A stretch of 6,451 nt of DNA from contig DFWB01000124.1 of assembly GCA_002380675.1 (NCBI GenBank), forward strand, positions 5,451 to 11,901, written 5' to 3'. Below, one piece after another: positions 5,451 through 6,451 of the stretch (positions are counted from its first letter, which is position 1; every line of letters starts with the position of its first letter). The translations under genes were made by a program, and so were the position numbers. Origin of the DNA: Akkermansiaceae bacterium UBA4145. Lineage in GTDB: Bacteria > Verrucomicrobiota > Verrucomicrobiia > Verrucomicrobiales > Akkermansiaceae. The notes beneath the pieces are model-generated. The model was not told the DNA's origin and did not search any database. It saw only the letters and a program-made list of their open reading frames with translations.

Positions 5451-6451
5451 CTAGGAAAGAGTAGAATTTTTTACTCCCTCACGATCCGGACGCTTCTGGT
5501 CTTCGGGCGGGCGGGACCGCCACAAACTCGCCAGTATGCTCCCTATCAGGCAGTGGTAGAGAGCAGAAATCGCACATACCATGGCCGCTCCGGGCTGGGC
5601 CGCAAAATGAACCTTGGCCAAGGTCGCCCCGAGGCCGGAATTCTGCATTCCTACCTCGATGGAAACCGTCCTCCGCTCCTTTTCACCCAAGCGGAGGAGA
5701 CGGGCCCAGAGATAACCCATCACAAATCCAGCGACGTGAAGAACAAAGACCGCAAGAAGTAACATGTTGAGATTTTCGAGGATGCGCTCCTTGTTGCCCC
5801 CAACAATCCCTCCGACAATGAGAACGATCACCGCGATGGACAAAAGCGGCGAAACCTCTCCTGCCACCTTCCGGGCTTTTAACCCGAGAATACGGTTGAG
5901 AACCAGTCCTGCCACTACCGGCACCAGCACTACCGCCAGCATCGCCTTTAGCATCACCCAGGCATCGACAGGAATGGGAACTGCCAGAGAGGCATAGCCT
6001 TTGGTCAGATAGGGTGTCAGAGCAATCGCCAGCAGGGTTGAGCACATCGTCATCAGAACACTGAGAGCGACATTGGCTCGAGCGAGATAACTCACAACAT
6101 TGGAGGCGGTTCCTCCGGGACAACAAGCCACCAGGATAAGTCCAAGTTTGAATTCGTCATCCAGCCCAAAGAGAGTGGCAACTCCCCACCCGAGGAAGGG
6201 CATGATGAGAAATTGAGCCAGCACTCCTATAACCACCGCCCGCGGAACAGAAAGGGCCTGCTTCACGTCATTAAAGCTCAGGGTCAATCCCATACCCAGC
6301 ATGATCACTCCAAGCCCGAGGGGAACCAGCTTGAGGTCGGTTCCCGGAAAGGTCTCCCTGACGAACCATGTGAAATGAGCGGGACATATCCACGCCCACA
6401 AGGTCCCGAGCAGGGTCCAGAGCCAGAAGAGCCTTGCTGCCGTTCTTACCA
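5451..6451 (-). CDS. Bile acid:sodium symporter (BASS) family transporter; start codon cut by window edge
   Basis: A polytopic inner-membrane carrier of the BASS/SBF family, which moves organic anions with sodium. The frame stays open from the stop (complement of 5451-5453) to the right edge; the last partial codon reads ?TG and is followed by VRTAARLFWLWTLLGTLW, so the start is probably one base outside, giving about 333 residues. Numbered from there, family motifs are GLGVIMLGMGLTL near 46-58, CCPGGTASNVV at 110-120 (crossover region) and EVGMQNSGLGATLA at 266-279. Residues matching both sodium sites of the Neisseria ASBT structure, as I recall them, are all present: Q80, S117, N118, S131, T135, E266, Q270. 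This supports a sodium-driven carrier. The C-terminal tail (RSRPPEDQKRPDRE) is polar and charged. The substrate could be a bile-acid-like compound, pantoate, a keto acid or another organic anion. The small exported-protein gene follows. Confidence 0.93.
   Translation of the reverse strand, partial: VRTAARLFWLWTLLGTLWAWICPAHFTWFVRETFPGTDLKLVPLGLGVIMLGMGLTLSFNDVKQALSVPRAVVIGVLAQFLIMPFLGWGVATLFGLDDEFKLGLILVACCPGGTASNVVSYLARANVALSVLMTMCSTLLAIALTPYLTKGYASLAVPIPVDAWVMLKAMLAVVLVPVVAGLVLNRILGLKARKVAGEVSPLLSIAVIVLIVGGIVGGNKERILENLNMLLLAVFVLHVAGFVMGYLWARLLRLGEKERRTVSIEVGMQNSGLGATLAKVHFAAQPGAAMVCAISALYHCLIGSILASLWRSRPPEDQKRPDREGVKNSTLS

Noticed and set aside
5006..5464. Plus-strand open frame of 152 codons across the exported-protein gene.
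   Set aside because: The opposite strand carries a clear signal peptide and a regular beta pattern; this translation has neither and also overlaps the stop of the BASS gene.
1..6451. CRISPR array, tRNA or rRNA gene, insertion sequence, integrase, toxin-antitoxin or defence cluster.
   Set aside because: No repeated spacer structure, cloverleaf-like arrangement, terminal repeats or matching protein families were seen; nearly all bases belong to ordinary metabolic, transport or envelope genes.

Overview
The window is bacterial, gene-dense, and reads like a chromosome segment of a Verrucomicrobiota-type bacterium; Planctomycetota is the main alternative. The argument rests on a DUF1501 protein with the ARREML-type N-terminus, a family greatly expanded in those phyla, next to a periplasmic FKBP, a DUF885 protein, an AbgT-family carrier and a BASS-family carrier, at medium-high G+C. 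No start codon has a well-placed Shine-Dalgarno motif, which is compatible with such lineages. The taxonomy is inferred, not shown.

Layout, left to right: (1) the C-terminal 121 residues of an AbgT-family transporter (+), followed after 43 nt by a DUF885 zinc-peptidase-like protein (+), probably one transcription unit. (2) A convergent gap of 56 nt holding a strong intrinsic terminator, oriented for the minus strand, which ends a secreted FKBP-type peptidyl-prolyl isomerase (-). (3) A 92-bp divergent gap. (4) A plus-strand pair: an NAD(P)H-dependent FMN reductase-like flavoprotein and, 17 nt later, a DUF1501 protein with a twin-arginine-like leader. (5) A minus-strand pair, read from the right edge: a bile acid/sodium symporter (BASS) family carrier, then a small exported protein of unknown function. 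Its stop lies only 13 nt from the DUF1501 stop.

The genes do not form one pathway. The most suggestive functional link is the AbgT-type carrier with the apparently cytoplasmic DUF885 peptidase-like protein, which resembles the import-then-hydrolyse logic of E. coli abgABT but uses a different hydrolase family. The DUF1501 gene is also out of its usual context: its immediate neighbour is a flavodoxin-fold reductase instead of a DUF1549/DUF1553 cytochrome-type partner. I see no RNA gene, CRISPR array, insertion sequence, integrase or phage gene, and no convincing novel defence or mobile system. All non-coding gaps are below 100 bp.
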